Assembly: GCF_949987535.1 (NCBI RefSeq)
Contig: NC_080068.1
Span: forward strand, 80,129,254 to 80,193,253
Length of the DNA: 64,000 nucleotides
Source of the DNA: Balaenoptera acutorostrata
Lineage: Eukaryota; Chordata; Mammalia; Artiodactyla; Balaenopteridae
Direction of reading: 5' to 3'
The notes below the pieces were generated by a model, which saw only the letters and a program-made list of their open reading frames with translations, was not told where the DNA came from and searched no databases. The position numbers were made by a program, and so were the translations under genes. Shown here piece by piece: positions 34,336-45,520 of this stretch (position 1 is its first letter; each line of letters starts with the position of its first letter).

Positions 34336-35859
34336 TGCAAATTATTATATGCATGGAAAAGGAGCCAAAAGGTCACACACCAAGGACTTTTCATAACGGT
34401 GAAGACTCCCGGAGCATGCGTGTCTAGGTGTTTCTCATTTTTGTCTGCTGACATATCCACTTGCTTTGCTTTCTTACCATCATTTCGCCTTGTAATGCTC
34501 TTTTCATTTTGTATTAAGGAACATCTTGTATTTTATTATGTAGTGCTTTCATTTTTAAATATCGTTTTAGATATTAACATTTGGCTGATAACAGGAAGCC
34601 CTCCAATTTATTCTGGTCTTCCTGTAAGTCGCACTGAACCCTTTAGGAACTGCTCTTTGTGTGTTATCTGGCTTAGTGTTTCAACCTAACACGGAAGCTG
34701 GTGAGAGCTGGCACCTGTGGGCCCTCACTGCCTGCCAGGCGCCGTGCCGAAGGCGCTTTCCACGCACTGGGCCACGCCGCCCTCCCCGGAACCCTGGCGG
34801 GCACTGTAACCGCCAGCACAGCGATGGGGGAACAGCGCCTGGGCGGAGTGGATGTCGTCTACAGGGCGGCACGGTCGATGCCAGATGCCTTGTGCAGAGA
34901 CCCAAGTTGTACTGGAGCCACGAGGTCTACTGGATGCCCTTCCGAGGGCATCTGTTAGGGCACTAGAGTGGGGTCTTCCTCAGGCACTGGCTGGCTGCTC
35001 TCTCAGGGGAACATCTCTCCTCTTACCCCAAGCTCCTGCATCGCAGAAGAAACTGGGAAGGGCTGGGGCCCTCTGTGGAAACTTGCCCACTCCCCACCCA
35101 CAGGCAGAAAGTCAGCAAAACTCAGCCAGCCCACGTTCAGAGCCGCCGTGGTCCTGCCAAGCCTGCCCCACCCAACCTCCTGTAAGAGCTCCAGTCGACA
35201 GGCCCAGAAAAGCAAACGGGCCTTCTTGGGATAGAGAAAGGAAAACACCACGCAGCTGCCACCTAATTGGCATTCTAAACAGCTAGAAGCTTCCAAGCTC
35301 AGAAATGAATTAAATAAGCTTTTTTTCCCCTTTCAGGGTGGAGTACAGCCTCCAGGTTTCCACCCAAGTCACACCCTAGCAGCTGCTATTTATAATATCT
35401 AAATGCCAGATGGAACCTGCCGGGGTGAAACAGAAAACAGAGAGCTGGATGACAAAGGCCCCTCAAGCCCGGTGAGGCCCGGGAGCAGATGCCCACCCCG
35501 AGGGAGCACCTGGGGACTGGCTGAGGGGCAGGGCCCTGAGGACCCGGGGCCGGGGTGACCCTCCTTGCCCGAGTGGCGCTCCCCCGGCCAGCAGAGAGCA
35601 CGCTGCCGGATGCTTCTCCTACATCCCACAGCCCGTGGCACAGGGCTGGGTGCTGGGCAGGGACTGGGGCTCTATCTGTTGCATCAGGAGCAGCCAGCAG
35701 AGGCCAGGAAAGCTCGCCCGGGGCCAGCAGCCGGCTGTGGAGCAGGCCAGACCCAGCAGCTGGGGTGGGGCCTCGGGTCCAGGCAGAGGCTGGAACAAGG
35801 TAGAGCAGGGTGCAAAGGGGGGACGTGAGGCAAGCCCTGATTTCCTCTCTTACCCGGTG
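34334..35859. other. Intergenic, GC-rich, no gene recognised
   Basis: GC-rich with scattered CpG, especially 34725-34870 and 35460-35640. 34725-34870 may be a diverged MIR ('gccaggcgccgtgccgaagg'). No splice-consistent coding exon was found. Confidence 0.45.
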
Positions 35860-35864
35860 TGATG

Positions 35865-36030
35865 TTCTGCCTCTTATTAACCCCTGGGGGACTCTGCTTC
35901 CTTATTTGTGAAACGCAGGCAGTAATTACATCAACTGAATGGGATATCTGAGAACACTGAATAGACAGTAAGCGCTTAGGATAGTTCCGTAGCGTTGAAA
36001 CGGCAGCTGTTCCTATTGGATTTTTTGCCC
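35865..36030 (+). mobile_element. MIR SINE fragment (plus)
   Basis: 'ctgcttccttatttgtgaaa', 'gagaacactgaatagacagt' and 'aagcgcttaggatagttccg' follow sense MIR. Confidence 0.68.
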
Positions 36031-36400
36031 AGATACAAAAATGCCTCTGTGTGACTTACAGGGCAAACGCAGGTCCCTCTCCTCCTGGAGGGCTGACAGC
36101 CTTGGAGACGGATCACATCACAGCTTCCCAGTTCCTGCCCCTGATGCGCCAATGCAGACCGGAAGGCTGGCTTGAGCTAAATAGGCACCTGAATAAAATC
36201 CCGTTAGTATCCTGCTGCCCCTGCTGCCCTGGCCCGCTGGTCGGCTAGCGAGTGAACATTGTTTCTTCCAAGACGAAAAGCCCTTCCCTCATTCTCTGAT
36301 GAACTCCTCCCTCCTATCTCAGTGTAGCTCCACTCTGCTTTTCTCTAGGAACGCTCCTGACATTCAGACCAGTCTGATGTTTCTTTCAGAGCTTCTAGAG

Positions 36401-36692
36401 CAGTGCTGTCCTATGGAAATATAATGCCGACCACGTAGGTCATTTTAAGTGTTCTACTAGCCCCATGAATGAAAGTAAAAAGAAACAGGTGAAACTAATT
36501 TTAATAACAGATTTTATTTAACCCAGTATATCGAAAATAGTATCATTTCGAAATGTAATCAATACAAACATTAGTAAGGAGATGTTTTACAAAATCTGGT
36601 GTGTATTTTATGGTACATCTCAGTTTGCTCTAGTTCCATCTCAAGTGCTTGGTCTGCACACGTGGCCAGTGGTGACTGTATTGGATGGCACA
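36401..36692. mobile_element. hAT-type DNA transposon with inverted ends
   Basis: Starts 'cagtgctgtcctatggaaat' and ends 'gtattggatggcacaa'. The two ends match as inverted repeats at about 10 of 14 positions. Candidate 8-bp target duplications 'ttctagag' (36393-36400) and 'tcctacag' (36694-36701) match at 6 of 8 sites. The size and an 8-bp duplication fit a non-autonomous hAT element. No transposase remains. Confidence 0.72.
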
Positions 36693-36944
36693 ATCCTACA
36701 GCGTTTGCTTGATTTACTGTTGGTTTACCCTTGGGGGGCCTCCAGCTTGAGTCTTTGATGCCGCCTGTTCTGAGGTTCTGACAAGGGTAGGGATGTCGGG
36801 AGACGAGCAGCGTTGTGTAGCAGGCCAGTGTGAAGAGTCAGGAGAGACTGCCTTCTGCCTTCTCCTAGCCAGTCCCTCGACAGTTTGGGTATTAGTCTTG
36901 GGGTGGAGGTGGGTCATGGGCACTGTGAATAAAACATAAAAAGC

Positions 36945-37060
36945 TGGGAATCCCCTGGCAGTCCAGGGGTTAGGACTCGGAGGGCCCGGGGTTCAATCCC
37001 TGGTCGGGGAACTAAGATCCTGCAAGCCTCGTGGCGCGGCCCCCCCCCGCCCCTCCCCAA
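36945..37060 (+). mobile_element. Short tRNA-type SINE
   Basis: Starts 'gggaatcccctggcagtcca' and ends after 'gtggcgcggc' and a poly(C) run. 'aaaaagc' flanks both ends. Confidence 0.88.
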
Positions 37061-39214
37061 AAAAGCATTTGCCCCCAGAGGAGCTAGGGAGCTGAGCTTT
37101 GAGCAGCCCTCACCGCTTCAGAGGAGTTGGGTTCTTCCCCTCCCTCCAAGCTCTTGCAGCTGGAGTGAAGGTTGCAGTCGGGAGCAGGTTATCACTGTTG
37201 AAGAATAAAAGGAACCTCCCAGGGAAGGGGTCCCATGGGGGAAGGAACAGGAAGAAAAAAGAGTGAAAGGGAAGAATCTTCAGATCACCAGCTGCAAGGA
37301 CACTGGCAGCCTTTTCACACAGCCTCAGAAAAGCCTCTTTGGTTTCCAAAGAGTCTGCAACATTTTTAGGCTTGTGGCCTCTGAAGGCTCAGTGAGCCTC
37401 TGCCTGTTAGAAATAGTTTCCAAGACATCACATGAAAAATATTTTCTTTTGGTGCTCTGAGGACCTGAGCTCACTGAGGTCTCCTCCTACCCGTGAACGC
37501 CGAGGAAGGCACTCCCTGACTGGTGAGCTGCTAGCAGCCGCACTCACCCCCATTAAACTACAGGATTACGATGCCTGTCTTGTGCAGAAAATGTGAGAAC
37601 CTTCTGGAAAACTCTGGAAGGGGCCAAGATGGGACTTTGCGGCTGGTGGCTACCAGTCCTGAAGCCGTGGAGGCAAGCCGTGGTTTTGCACGGGTCCCCA
37701 CCCTGCCGGGGCCGCTGTTTCCTGGCACAGCCCTGGCGGCCCCCCAAGCCCTGATTTGGCCTAGCTTTCCGAGGCATTTGCCCTCTCTGTTGACTGCTCA
37801 TAATGCAGACTGCCAAGCCAGTTACTGAAAGGATTTGGAATCTGAGGAGTAAGAAAAATCACCACCTATGCTCTAGGGGAATTTATGGGAACAGTCTGAA
37901 CAAAATGACCCCTTCCAGGCAACCTGGCTGTAGTGCAGCCCTGCCCTTCCAGAAGCACCACTTGCCCCCAAATTGAGCCAGTGGGCAGAGCTGGGCCTCC
38001 CCTGATTTTGTCTGGGCTACTCTTATGTCCCTCCAAAAAAAGACCACACGGACACCTGGTCCCAGAAGATATAAGGTCCCAGAGAGATTGCTACAGCACA
38101 CTCTCCTGAAAAATAATTTCCTTTCTTCTTATCACCGTAAAATCTCAACGATTAAAATGCTGAGAAAATGAGGTTCTCCTGATAACTGGCGTTTTCTGGT
38201 TAACAGGAAACTGGTTTGATTTTAACCAGTGATGCTGAAAATCTCTGTCCCCTGGACCAGGGCCTGGCCTGTTTTTAATCATACAGGACCCTGCCAGGCT
38301 CCAGGGCATGATGCTTCTAGACAGCACGGGGGGCCGTCGACGTAGAACACACTGAGTCAACCCTGATTCCAGGCCTGCCGCTGGCTTCTGGCATTTTGTT
38401 TCTGTTTGGTGTTAGCCAGACCCTTTAGATGAGCTCATTTTGTTGTAGCTATGTCGCTTTACCCTAAAATCTAAGCATAACCCTTCAATTTGAGGGCCTA
38501 AGTTAACTGGGTTCCACTTGAGAAGTGGCTCTAGTCAGAGCAAAATGTTTTAGGCTCACATCTAGCCCCTGACCACATTTTGACTACGGGATGATTTTAG
38601 CATTCACTTGGCAAGGGCATTTCCATTTGGCTCCCCATGAAGTCACCGAAATTCTAGTTATTTCTGTAATGTGTGATTGCCTGGTTTATTTGTAAGAACT
38701 ATCCATCGGAGCTGAGCTATTCTGTTTCTGGAGCCGCTTATACGATCACAGTTATGAAATGTTTATTTTCTTAGATCAGCTTAAGCTGATAAGGCACTTT
38801 TGAGCCATTAAGAATCTTGTAAGTCGAGATTGTTTCGATAGATGATTTTTCTGGTGGGGGGTAAATCAGATGAATCAAGGCCTCTCCCTTGATTGGGCTA
38901 TTATCTTAAATGTGTGTGACCGTCACATGCTCCTTTGAGAAATGGTGCTGCCTCCTTAGGAAGATCTGCTGCCAGCTCGCTCTGTTTCCTCTGGCTCACA
39001 CCCAAGGACCCGGAGAGACGAGGCCACCCCAGAGAGGCAGAGGGTCAGTCAGGAATGGTCCAGGGCCACAGGGCCCGTTTGCAACCACGCTGGCCACAAG
39101 AAGCCAGAAGAAAATATTCCAAATTAATGAACATGGAAGAGGCTCACGGATTTAAATCCTCAGCACAAATCTATTTGAAGACAGGCCTTGCCCTCGCAAA
39201 ACTTACTTTCCTGT
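37061..39214. other. Intergenic, no recognised feature
   Basis: No exon, RNA gene or confident repeat. Confidence 0.5.
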
Positions 39215-39560
39215 GACGGGGACAAATCGAGAAGGAAATAAATACGCAATCTGCTGTTGAGGGCTAAGTAACAAGGACAGAGAAGGCAGGATAAGGGGAG
39301 AGGAGGTAAAGGGGAAGAGGGGGCAGTGGGTACCTGTCAGGCAGGGCGGGCAGGGTGGCCTCTCTGAGGAGTGACCTGAATGGAGAGAAGAAATCCAGTG
39401 CTTCCAAAGTGGAGGGAGCAGGGGTGCAGATGCCCTGGGGAGGGAGTGTGCTGGCCGCCGGAAGAGCAGAGAGATGGTGTGTCTGGAGAGCAGGAGGCGA
39501 GGAAGAGATAGGAAGGAGGGAGAGAGCGGGGAGGGTGCAGAGCTGGAGAGCCTCTCAGCA
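39215..39560 (-). mobile_element. L2 LINE fragment (minus)
   Basis: 'aggacagagaaggcaggata', 'gggcagggtggcctctctga' and 'ggagtgacctgaatggagag' follow internal antisense L2. Confidence 0.65.
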
Positions 39561-39861
39561 GAGCCACAGACTGTCCTGACATCCACTCTTTCTGCCTCTT
39601 TTTAATAATGAAATCGCCCGCCGTCTCGGCGGGGCTCGTGGGCCTCTGCTAGCGACCACATCTTCCAGCCTCGAGTGCAATGGAGTGTGGCCACGTCATT
39701 AAGTTCTTGCCGTTGGACCGTGAATGGAAATGGGTTCGGCTGCGCCGCGGTTCAGTGCTCACAGAGTGGGGAGTGTTCCTCCCTCTCTTTCCTCCTCACA
39801 GGTGGAACCCAGACCTGGTGCTAGGGGGCCACCCGGTCCATGCAGACCAGGGGGAGGCCCA

Positions 39862-40052
39862 GGCAGAGGTTCGGAAAGCGGGGTCCCTGGGCCTGCGACA
39901 TCAGCATCCCCTGGAATCCTGTAAAAATGCAAATTGGGGGGGGGTGCCCTCCAGACCTACTAAATTAGAAACTTTGGGGGCGGGGCGCAGCAATCTGTGT
40001 TTTAACACACCCTCCAGAGGATTCTGATAACCTCAGGTCTCAGAACCACCGC
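39862..40052. mobile_element. MER5A hAT transposon
   Basis: 'gacatcagcatcccctggaa', 'cctactaaattagaaacttt', 'cagcaatctgtgttttaaca' and 'ggtctcagaaccac' give a nearly complete MER5A. A G-run at about 39938-39945 interrupts it. Confidence 0.82.
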
Positions 40053-40057
40053 AGGCT

Positions 40058-40225
40058 TTCTCACCATTGGCAGTACCGACACGGCGGGCACAAACTTCTT
40101 TGTTGTAGGGGTCTGTCTATGCCCTGTGGGATGTTTAGCAGCAGCTCTGGCCTCTACCCACTAGAACACAGCAGCACACACCCTTCCTCCCCCTACTTGT
40201 TACCACCCAAAATGTTTCCGTACAC
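40058..40225 (-). mobile_element. MER20-like hAT transposon (minus)
   Basis: 'ttctttgttgtaggggtctg', 'gggatgtttagcagcagctc' and 'tggcctctacccactagaac' match a well-known non-autonomous hAT element, recalled as MER20. It lies next to a MER5A. Confidence 0.65.
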
Positions 40226-40469
40226 ATTTCCTCTAGTATGTATATCTTCTTTTGGAAGAAGAGATAAGAAACTAATAAAGTGATTACCTTCGGGTAGTAG
40301 GACAGGGTGGAGGGGGCTTTGGAGGGCTTCGCTTTTCTTTTGCATATTTCTGTTGCATGCTCGAGTTTTTACCATGTGTATTGCTGAAATAAATCTGTAG
40401 GCCCAAGATGGGTCCGCTCCTTCCCAGGGTGCCGTGTCAGCAAACCGAAACTTAGATCTCACATCCGCG

Positions 40470-40755
40470 TCCCATAAATGCTCCGCTTGACCAGACACGC
40501 AGCGTGTCCAGTCAGCCAGTTCCCGAAGGCCGAGCCAGCTCCAGGTCTCCTCATCCCCATCGAGGGTGGCTATGTGGCCCCAGCCAATCAGATGTTTTCT
40601 GTTTGTCTCTTGCTCGTTCTTTATTCTTTATCCTATAAAAGCTTCTTGCCGTCTGCCCCATTTTTTCAGTTCTCTGAAAGCAGATTATTCATTTCATGCA
40701 GTGTTAAATCAAGTTTGTATCATCTAACTTGTCTTCTTTAATCTTTTTTCAACAG
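40470..40755 (+). mobile_element. LTR-like segment with promoter motifs
   Basis: CCAATCA (about 40584) lies about 50 bp before TATAAAAG (about 40635), in sequence resembling retroviral U3/R ('cttcttgccgtctgccccat'). No coding remnant adjoins it. Assignment to an ERV LTR is by layout and partial memory of the family. Confidence 0.5.
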
Positions 40756-40853
40756 GATGTAACAATAATGGGGAAGAAATGTTTTAGAAAGACTACATAT
40801 TGAAAGAGTGGAAACTAGGTTTCTTTACCACCGTTCTGACACCAACTCCAGCG

Positions 40854-41610
40854 TGTGTGGGTTTTCCCACACCACCAAGCAATTCTCGGACGCCTGCAGG
40901 GTGTCCTACAGTTCAACTCAATCCTGACGTTACCTGGAGAGAGCGTCAGACCCCGCAGGTTAAGGGCTCAGCCCCACCAGACCACCCCCGACCCTCCCGC
41001 CACTTCAGATGCCAACTGTCAGTCCAGGTTGTCACCTGCGCTTCTGACTGGCTGTAGATTGGAGGTTCCCATGACTCCCAACTTGGGTTCAATCAATTTA
41101 CTAGAGTGGCTCACAGAATTCAGGAAGCCAGTTTTCTTACTAGATTACTGATTTATTACTAAAGGATATAACTCAGGAACAGAGCCAGATGGGAGAGGTG
41201 CATAGGGCAAGGTACGGGGAAAGGGTTTGGAGATCCCAGCCCTCTCTGAGCACTCCACTCTCCCAGAATGCCCATGTGGTCACCAAACCAGAAGCTCTCA
41301 GAATCCAGTCCTTTGGCGTTTTTATGGAGGCTTCATCACATAGGCCTGATTGGTTACATTATTGGCCATTGGTGATTGACTCAACCTCCAGCCCCTCTCC
41401 CCTCCCTGGCAATCGGGGGGTGGGACTGAAAGTTCTAACCCTCTATTCCTGGTTGGTTCCCCTGGCAACCAGCTCCCCTTAGGTGCTTTCCAAAATTCAC
41501 CTCATAACAAATGACACTTTTATCAGCTTTATCACAGGAAATTCCAAGGGTTTTAGGAGCTCTGCTCGGAGATCAAATATATATTTCTTATTATAAATCA
41601 CAAAATCACA
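40854..41610 (-). mobile_element. LTR of ERVL type, minus strand, near full length
   Basis: Read on the minus strand it begins 'tgtgattttgtgatttataa'. It has several CCAAT motifs near 41350-41375, a TATA-like 'cataaaaac' near 41326, and AATAAA at 41157-41152. It ends near '...aaaacccacaca' at 40854. The length of about 757 bp and the TG...CA ends fit a solo LTR. The exact family was not recalled. Confidence 0.7.
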
Positions 41611-42770
41611 CTTCCTATAGAGCTTCTCAGCATCCGTAACATGTGCTAACACATTTTTAATCTCCAAGGGGAGCCGAATCCTGGAAATGCTGTGCCTCAA
41701 AACACTTCCGGAAGCACCCATCTGGCCAACACTGATGCCTTGAGCCTCCTCAGTGCAGGAAACAGTTGAAGGTGGCCAAGGCTGGGCATTTCACTGGACG
41801 CAGGCTGGTCCTTCCACTTGGGCGAGACATGCGCTCTGAGATATGACAGTTCTTTCAGCAACTTTGCACTGGCCCCTGGGCAGTTCATTCTTGAGAGGAG
41901 TCCCGCAGGTAGTCTTGGTCTCTCTGGTTTGTACCTCACTTTGTGGATGAACCACCTGCAAGTTCCCCAGGAGCTGGAGGAGTGGGGGTTTGGGGGCTCC
42001 ACCGCCCTCTGGACCCCATTCCCCACACGGCCCACGGCCCCTGGACCGAGCTAGCCATCGGCCCTGCAGGCTCCCTCTCGAATGCTTTGCCTTCTCCTGT
42101 CCCCTCCAGGTGTTGCGGCAGATTCTCCTCCTTCTCCTCCTCAACCTGCCCCTTTTCAGCGGATGGGGAGGAGGGAGGTAAGGGAGGATGAAATTTTAAA
42201 CCCTGGTGATCATTCATTTCTGATCTTTTCCACTATTTATCCCAAAGTTCCTCAGGCACACAGCACACCTAGTGGTCTATTAAACACACTGGAAGTTAAC
42301 CAAGCCCAGCCTTCAACCCTTGCTACCCAATCAATAACGGTGATCATTCTGTAGCTGCAAACGTCAAATCCTAATCATTTCTTTCCTCATTAAATGAGTT
42401 GATAGTCATCTAAGGGGCTTGTAATAGGGCCTACCTGGCATGTGGTGACTGCTGGTTTTATTTTGTTTTGTTTAGCCATTATTATATCATCATATGCTAC
42501 ACTCAACATTTCTCACTATTTAACAGCCTCTGGAATTATCCAGGTTTTCAATGAACAGAATTATACCGTGAATGTGGAATGAAGAGATAAGCAAGTGGCA
42601 TGACCCACAAAGTAAGAAAGATCTCTACAGCGATGGGAAAGTGAGAGTAAAATTGAACTATATATCCACAGAACTGTAGATAAAGAGATTCTCTTCACAG
42701 CCACAGATGCTAACTCAGGTGTCTTCAATTCTGTACTCGTCCAGTGAGACTTCCCCCCGCCCCCACATAC
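41611..42770. other. Intergenic, no recognised feature
   Basis: A C/T- and G-rich stretch lies at about 41980-42190. No exon or confident repeat. Confidence 0.5.
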
Positions 42771-42966
42771 AAGTGGTTCTCAAATTTTAGCACAGATCAG
42801 AATCCCTCGGAATCCCTTGGAGGGCTTGTTAAAAAAGAACACTAGCTCCACCATCTAGAGTTTCTGAATTAGTAGGTTGGGGTAGAGCCAAAGAATTTGC
42901 ATTTTTAACAAGTTTTCAGATGCTGCTGATGTTATTGGTCTCAGGACTGTACTTTGGGAACCACTG
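42771..42966. mobile_element. MER5A hAT transposon, nearly complete
   Basis: Inverted ends 'aagtggttctcaaa' and 'tttgggaaccactg' bound a body with 'cttggagggcttgttaaaaa', 'gaatttgcatttttaacaag' and 'agatgctgctgatgttattg'. The 196-bp length is close to a full MER5A. Confidence 0.9.
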
Positions 42967-43114
42967 CCCTTTAGGTGAACTTAGACCCTGGCATTTAAAC
43001 ATGGCTTTTGCTTGAATCAGGTCATGGGTCCAGCTTGTCAACATCAATCAAGGTCCTGTCCTTCATCGTGTTTGCTTTGCGGCATCCTCGCATCTGAGAG
43101 GCATGCCCCCTTCG

Positions 43115-43630
43115 ACAGGTCCTTGTACAGGTCACTGATGCAAATGTGGACTAGGCTGGCTAAGGACAAAATCTAGGTCAGGTTAATTAAACCCGTAGCT
43201 TTTAGGCTCACATCAATTCACTATAATTACAGCCATAGTTCTCAATCCTGATTAAACTTTAAAATCGCAGGGGAAGCTTAAAAAACAACCAAAAAAAAAA
43301 ACTTAAAAAAAAAGAACCTCTCCAGGTGATTCTAATGTGCAGCTAGGGCTGAGAACCACCATCTAGAGGTCTTACCAGTTTAACCTGTTAAATCAACCCA
43401 AATGAACTGTCCTGCCCATGTAACTTTATTTAAGTTATTGTGAGGGATGCTGTCAAAAGTTTTGCTGACATCAAGGTATGTTTTCCTACCCTTTCAAAAC
43501 CATAAAATTATATTGGCCTACCATGACATAGTTTTAGGGAATCGTACTAATTTTAAAGATCACCTTTTAAATATGTTTACAGTTTGTTGAGGAATTTTGC
43601 CTGGGGTTGATTTCAAACTCACAGAATTGG
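43115..43630 (-). mobile_element. L3/CR1-type LINE fragment with RT motif relic
   Basis: 'gtcactgatgcaaatgtgga', 'ctggctaaggacaaaatcta' and 'ggaattttgcctggggttga' match an ancient L3/CR1 LINE. Read on the minus strand, 43478-43452 translates to YLDVSKTFD, a relic of the conserved reverse transcriptase motif in this family (usually YLDFSKAFD). No long open frame survives. A MER5A interrupts it at 43234-43361. Confidence 0.8.
43234..43361. mobile_element. MER5A fragment nested in L3
   Basis: Ends 'atagttctcaatcctg' and 'gctgagaaccac' bound a diverged MER5A with A-rich internal runs. The L3 match resumes on both sides, so it inserted into the L3. Confidence 0.72.
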
Positions 43631-43654
43631 ATCCATTTAGTCTATATAATCCCA

Positions 43655-43855
43655 GTGTAATGACAGCTAACATTTATTGCTTACTAACTTTGTCTCAGCC
43701 ACAGTGCTCAGTGCTCTTCAAAAATATTCAAACAATCCTATGAAATAGCTTTTATTATTTCTATTTTTATAGACGCAAAATCAGGGTTGGATTCTAGCCA
43801 ACTCCAGGGTCCATGCTCATAACCACTAGTGTTGCTTCTATTTATAATTGCCAGG
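43655..43855 (-). mobile_element. MIR SINE (minus)
   Basis: 'ctaacatttattgcttacta', 'agtgctcttcaaaaatattc' and 'tccatgctcataaccactag' follow antisense MIR. Confidence 0.75.
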
Positions 43856-44693
43856 CTCCATCTCGTTCTTCAAATGTTTTATGATGTCTTACAAGGATGT
43901 TAAAGATATGAGGAGGCATGAAAGAACTGGAATAAAGACAGACCAGAAAAGCTCAAAATGAGTCATGGGTCAGAACAAAATTCTTACACATTTGCTAGCT
44001 GAAGGGTCACCAGGTCTGGCTTTGAGTGTTCTGGAAATGTCAAGTCAAAATAGGATCACATGTTCAATTGCACAATTGACATTGGATTGAACACAAACAT
44101 TGCTCAGAAGTACCTGGGAAGCCCTGGGGTTTCTTAAAGACACTGAGGATTAAAGGAATGTCTGCAAGAATATCTTCATGGTCCATGCAGACAAGAGTGT
44201 CACAGGACTCAATAAACCATAATTTACACCATCCGTTTCCTCCCTTATTAAAAAAACCCCAAAAAACAAAAAACTGGGAATTTTGGCTAGCTTTATAATT
44301 CTTCAAAGATTTCTGCATTCCAATTTCCAGTACCCCTTCCACCACTGGCAACTCACTCCAAAAGAATATTAACACCAACTGAGCAAGTCTTTGCTCACAT
44401 TTTCTCAGTACCCCGGAATGTAATTTGAGCAGCCAAGACTGCCTTTTGGAGAGTTTCACAAAGTTTCTTGACTCGCCTTCCCTTTTGGACTCTCATGCAT
44501 CAAATCACACCTAATTTTAAGGAATGAGGTTTCCCTTTGCATGAAGTTGATGTGGCCGTGTCCACAGGCTGGCTTCTCAGGTCTGCAGGTGAGGTTAGCA
44601 TAAATGGAAATAACAATGTCACTCCCCATCAGGTGCCCATCACAATGCCCACTGCACCAACTCATCCCTCCTTGTAGCTTGATGATGCAAAGT
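43856..44693. other. Intergenic, no recognised feature
   Basis: No exon or confident repeat. A 131-codon minus-strand ORF (44064-44459) lacks any known domain. Confidence 0.5.
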
Positions 44694-44709
44694 AAAGAAT
44701 AGCAGATCC

Positions 44710-45021
44710 GGGGGCTTCCCTAGTGGCGCAGTGGTTAAGAATCCACCTGCCAATGCAGGGGACGTGGGTTCGAGCCCTGGTCCGGGAAGATCCCACATGC
44801 CGTGGAGCAACTAAGCCTATGCACCACAACTACTGAGCCCGCATGTGGCAACTACTGAAGCCCACGCACCTGGAGCCCATGCTCCGCAACAAGAGAAGCC
44901 GGCACACCACAACGAAGAGCAGCCCCCGCTCGCCGCAACTAGAGAAAGTCCATGCACAGCAACAAAGACCCAACACAGCCAGAAATTTTAAAAAAACAAA
45001 TAAATAAATTAAAAAAAAAAA
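44710..45021 (+). mobile_element. CHR-type SINE, long form
   Basis: Starts 'gggggcttccctagtggcgc' and has a 16-bp duplication, 'aaagaatagcagatcc' / 'aaagaatagcagctcc', at 44694-44709 and 45022-45037. Long-form body with an A/T tail. Confidence 0.94.
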
Positions 45022-45239
45022 AAAGAATAGCAGCTCCCCTTGTGTCAGGTGAAACAATCAGTGATGAAGCCAATAATTTATCATTTATATGTATGAGACT
45101 AAACAATAATGGGAGTTTTATCTTGAAAGATATTAGTATTTTCTTGTCATCTGAAAAAGACATGGTGTTAAAAGTGATGGGGTTTTTGAAAGGAGATCTC
45201 TTGACACAAGATTCATGGTTAGGATAGAATTATGCATCC

Positions 45240-45520
45240 TTTGCAAAGTACTCTGCTATCTTCTAACATTAAGCCACCCATCTCCTCCTTAGCTGGTTCC
45301 TTTTCTTATCCTTTGGATCCCACCTTGAGCACCGGTTCCTCAGCTGAGCCTTCTCTGACCACTCTGTGCAGGCAGCTCCCACCCCGTGACGGATTTTTGT
45401 TTACTTATTTCCATTACCTATCTCCCCTGCTAGACAAAAGGACAGCAGGCATTTACCCTGTGGTCTCAGGACCTAGATCAGGGCTTGGTTCATAGTAGGG
45501 GCACCAAAAGCACCTGCTGG
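45240..45520 (+). mobile_element. L2 LINE 3' end (plus)
   Basis: 'cagctgagccttctctgacc', 'ttacctatctcccctgctag' and 'atcagggcttggttcatagt' follow the sense L2 3' end. Confidence 0.7.

Noticed and set aside
34186..34689. 167-codon plus-strand ORF with His-Thr repeats
   Set aside because: Made by the (AC)n microsatellite with flanking chance frames.
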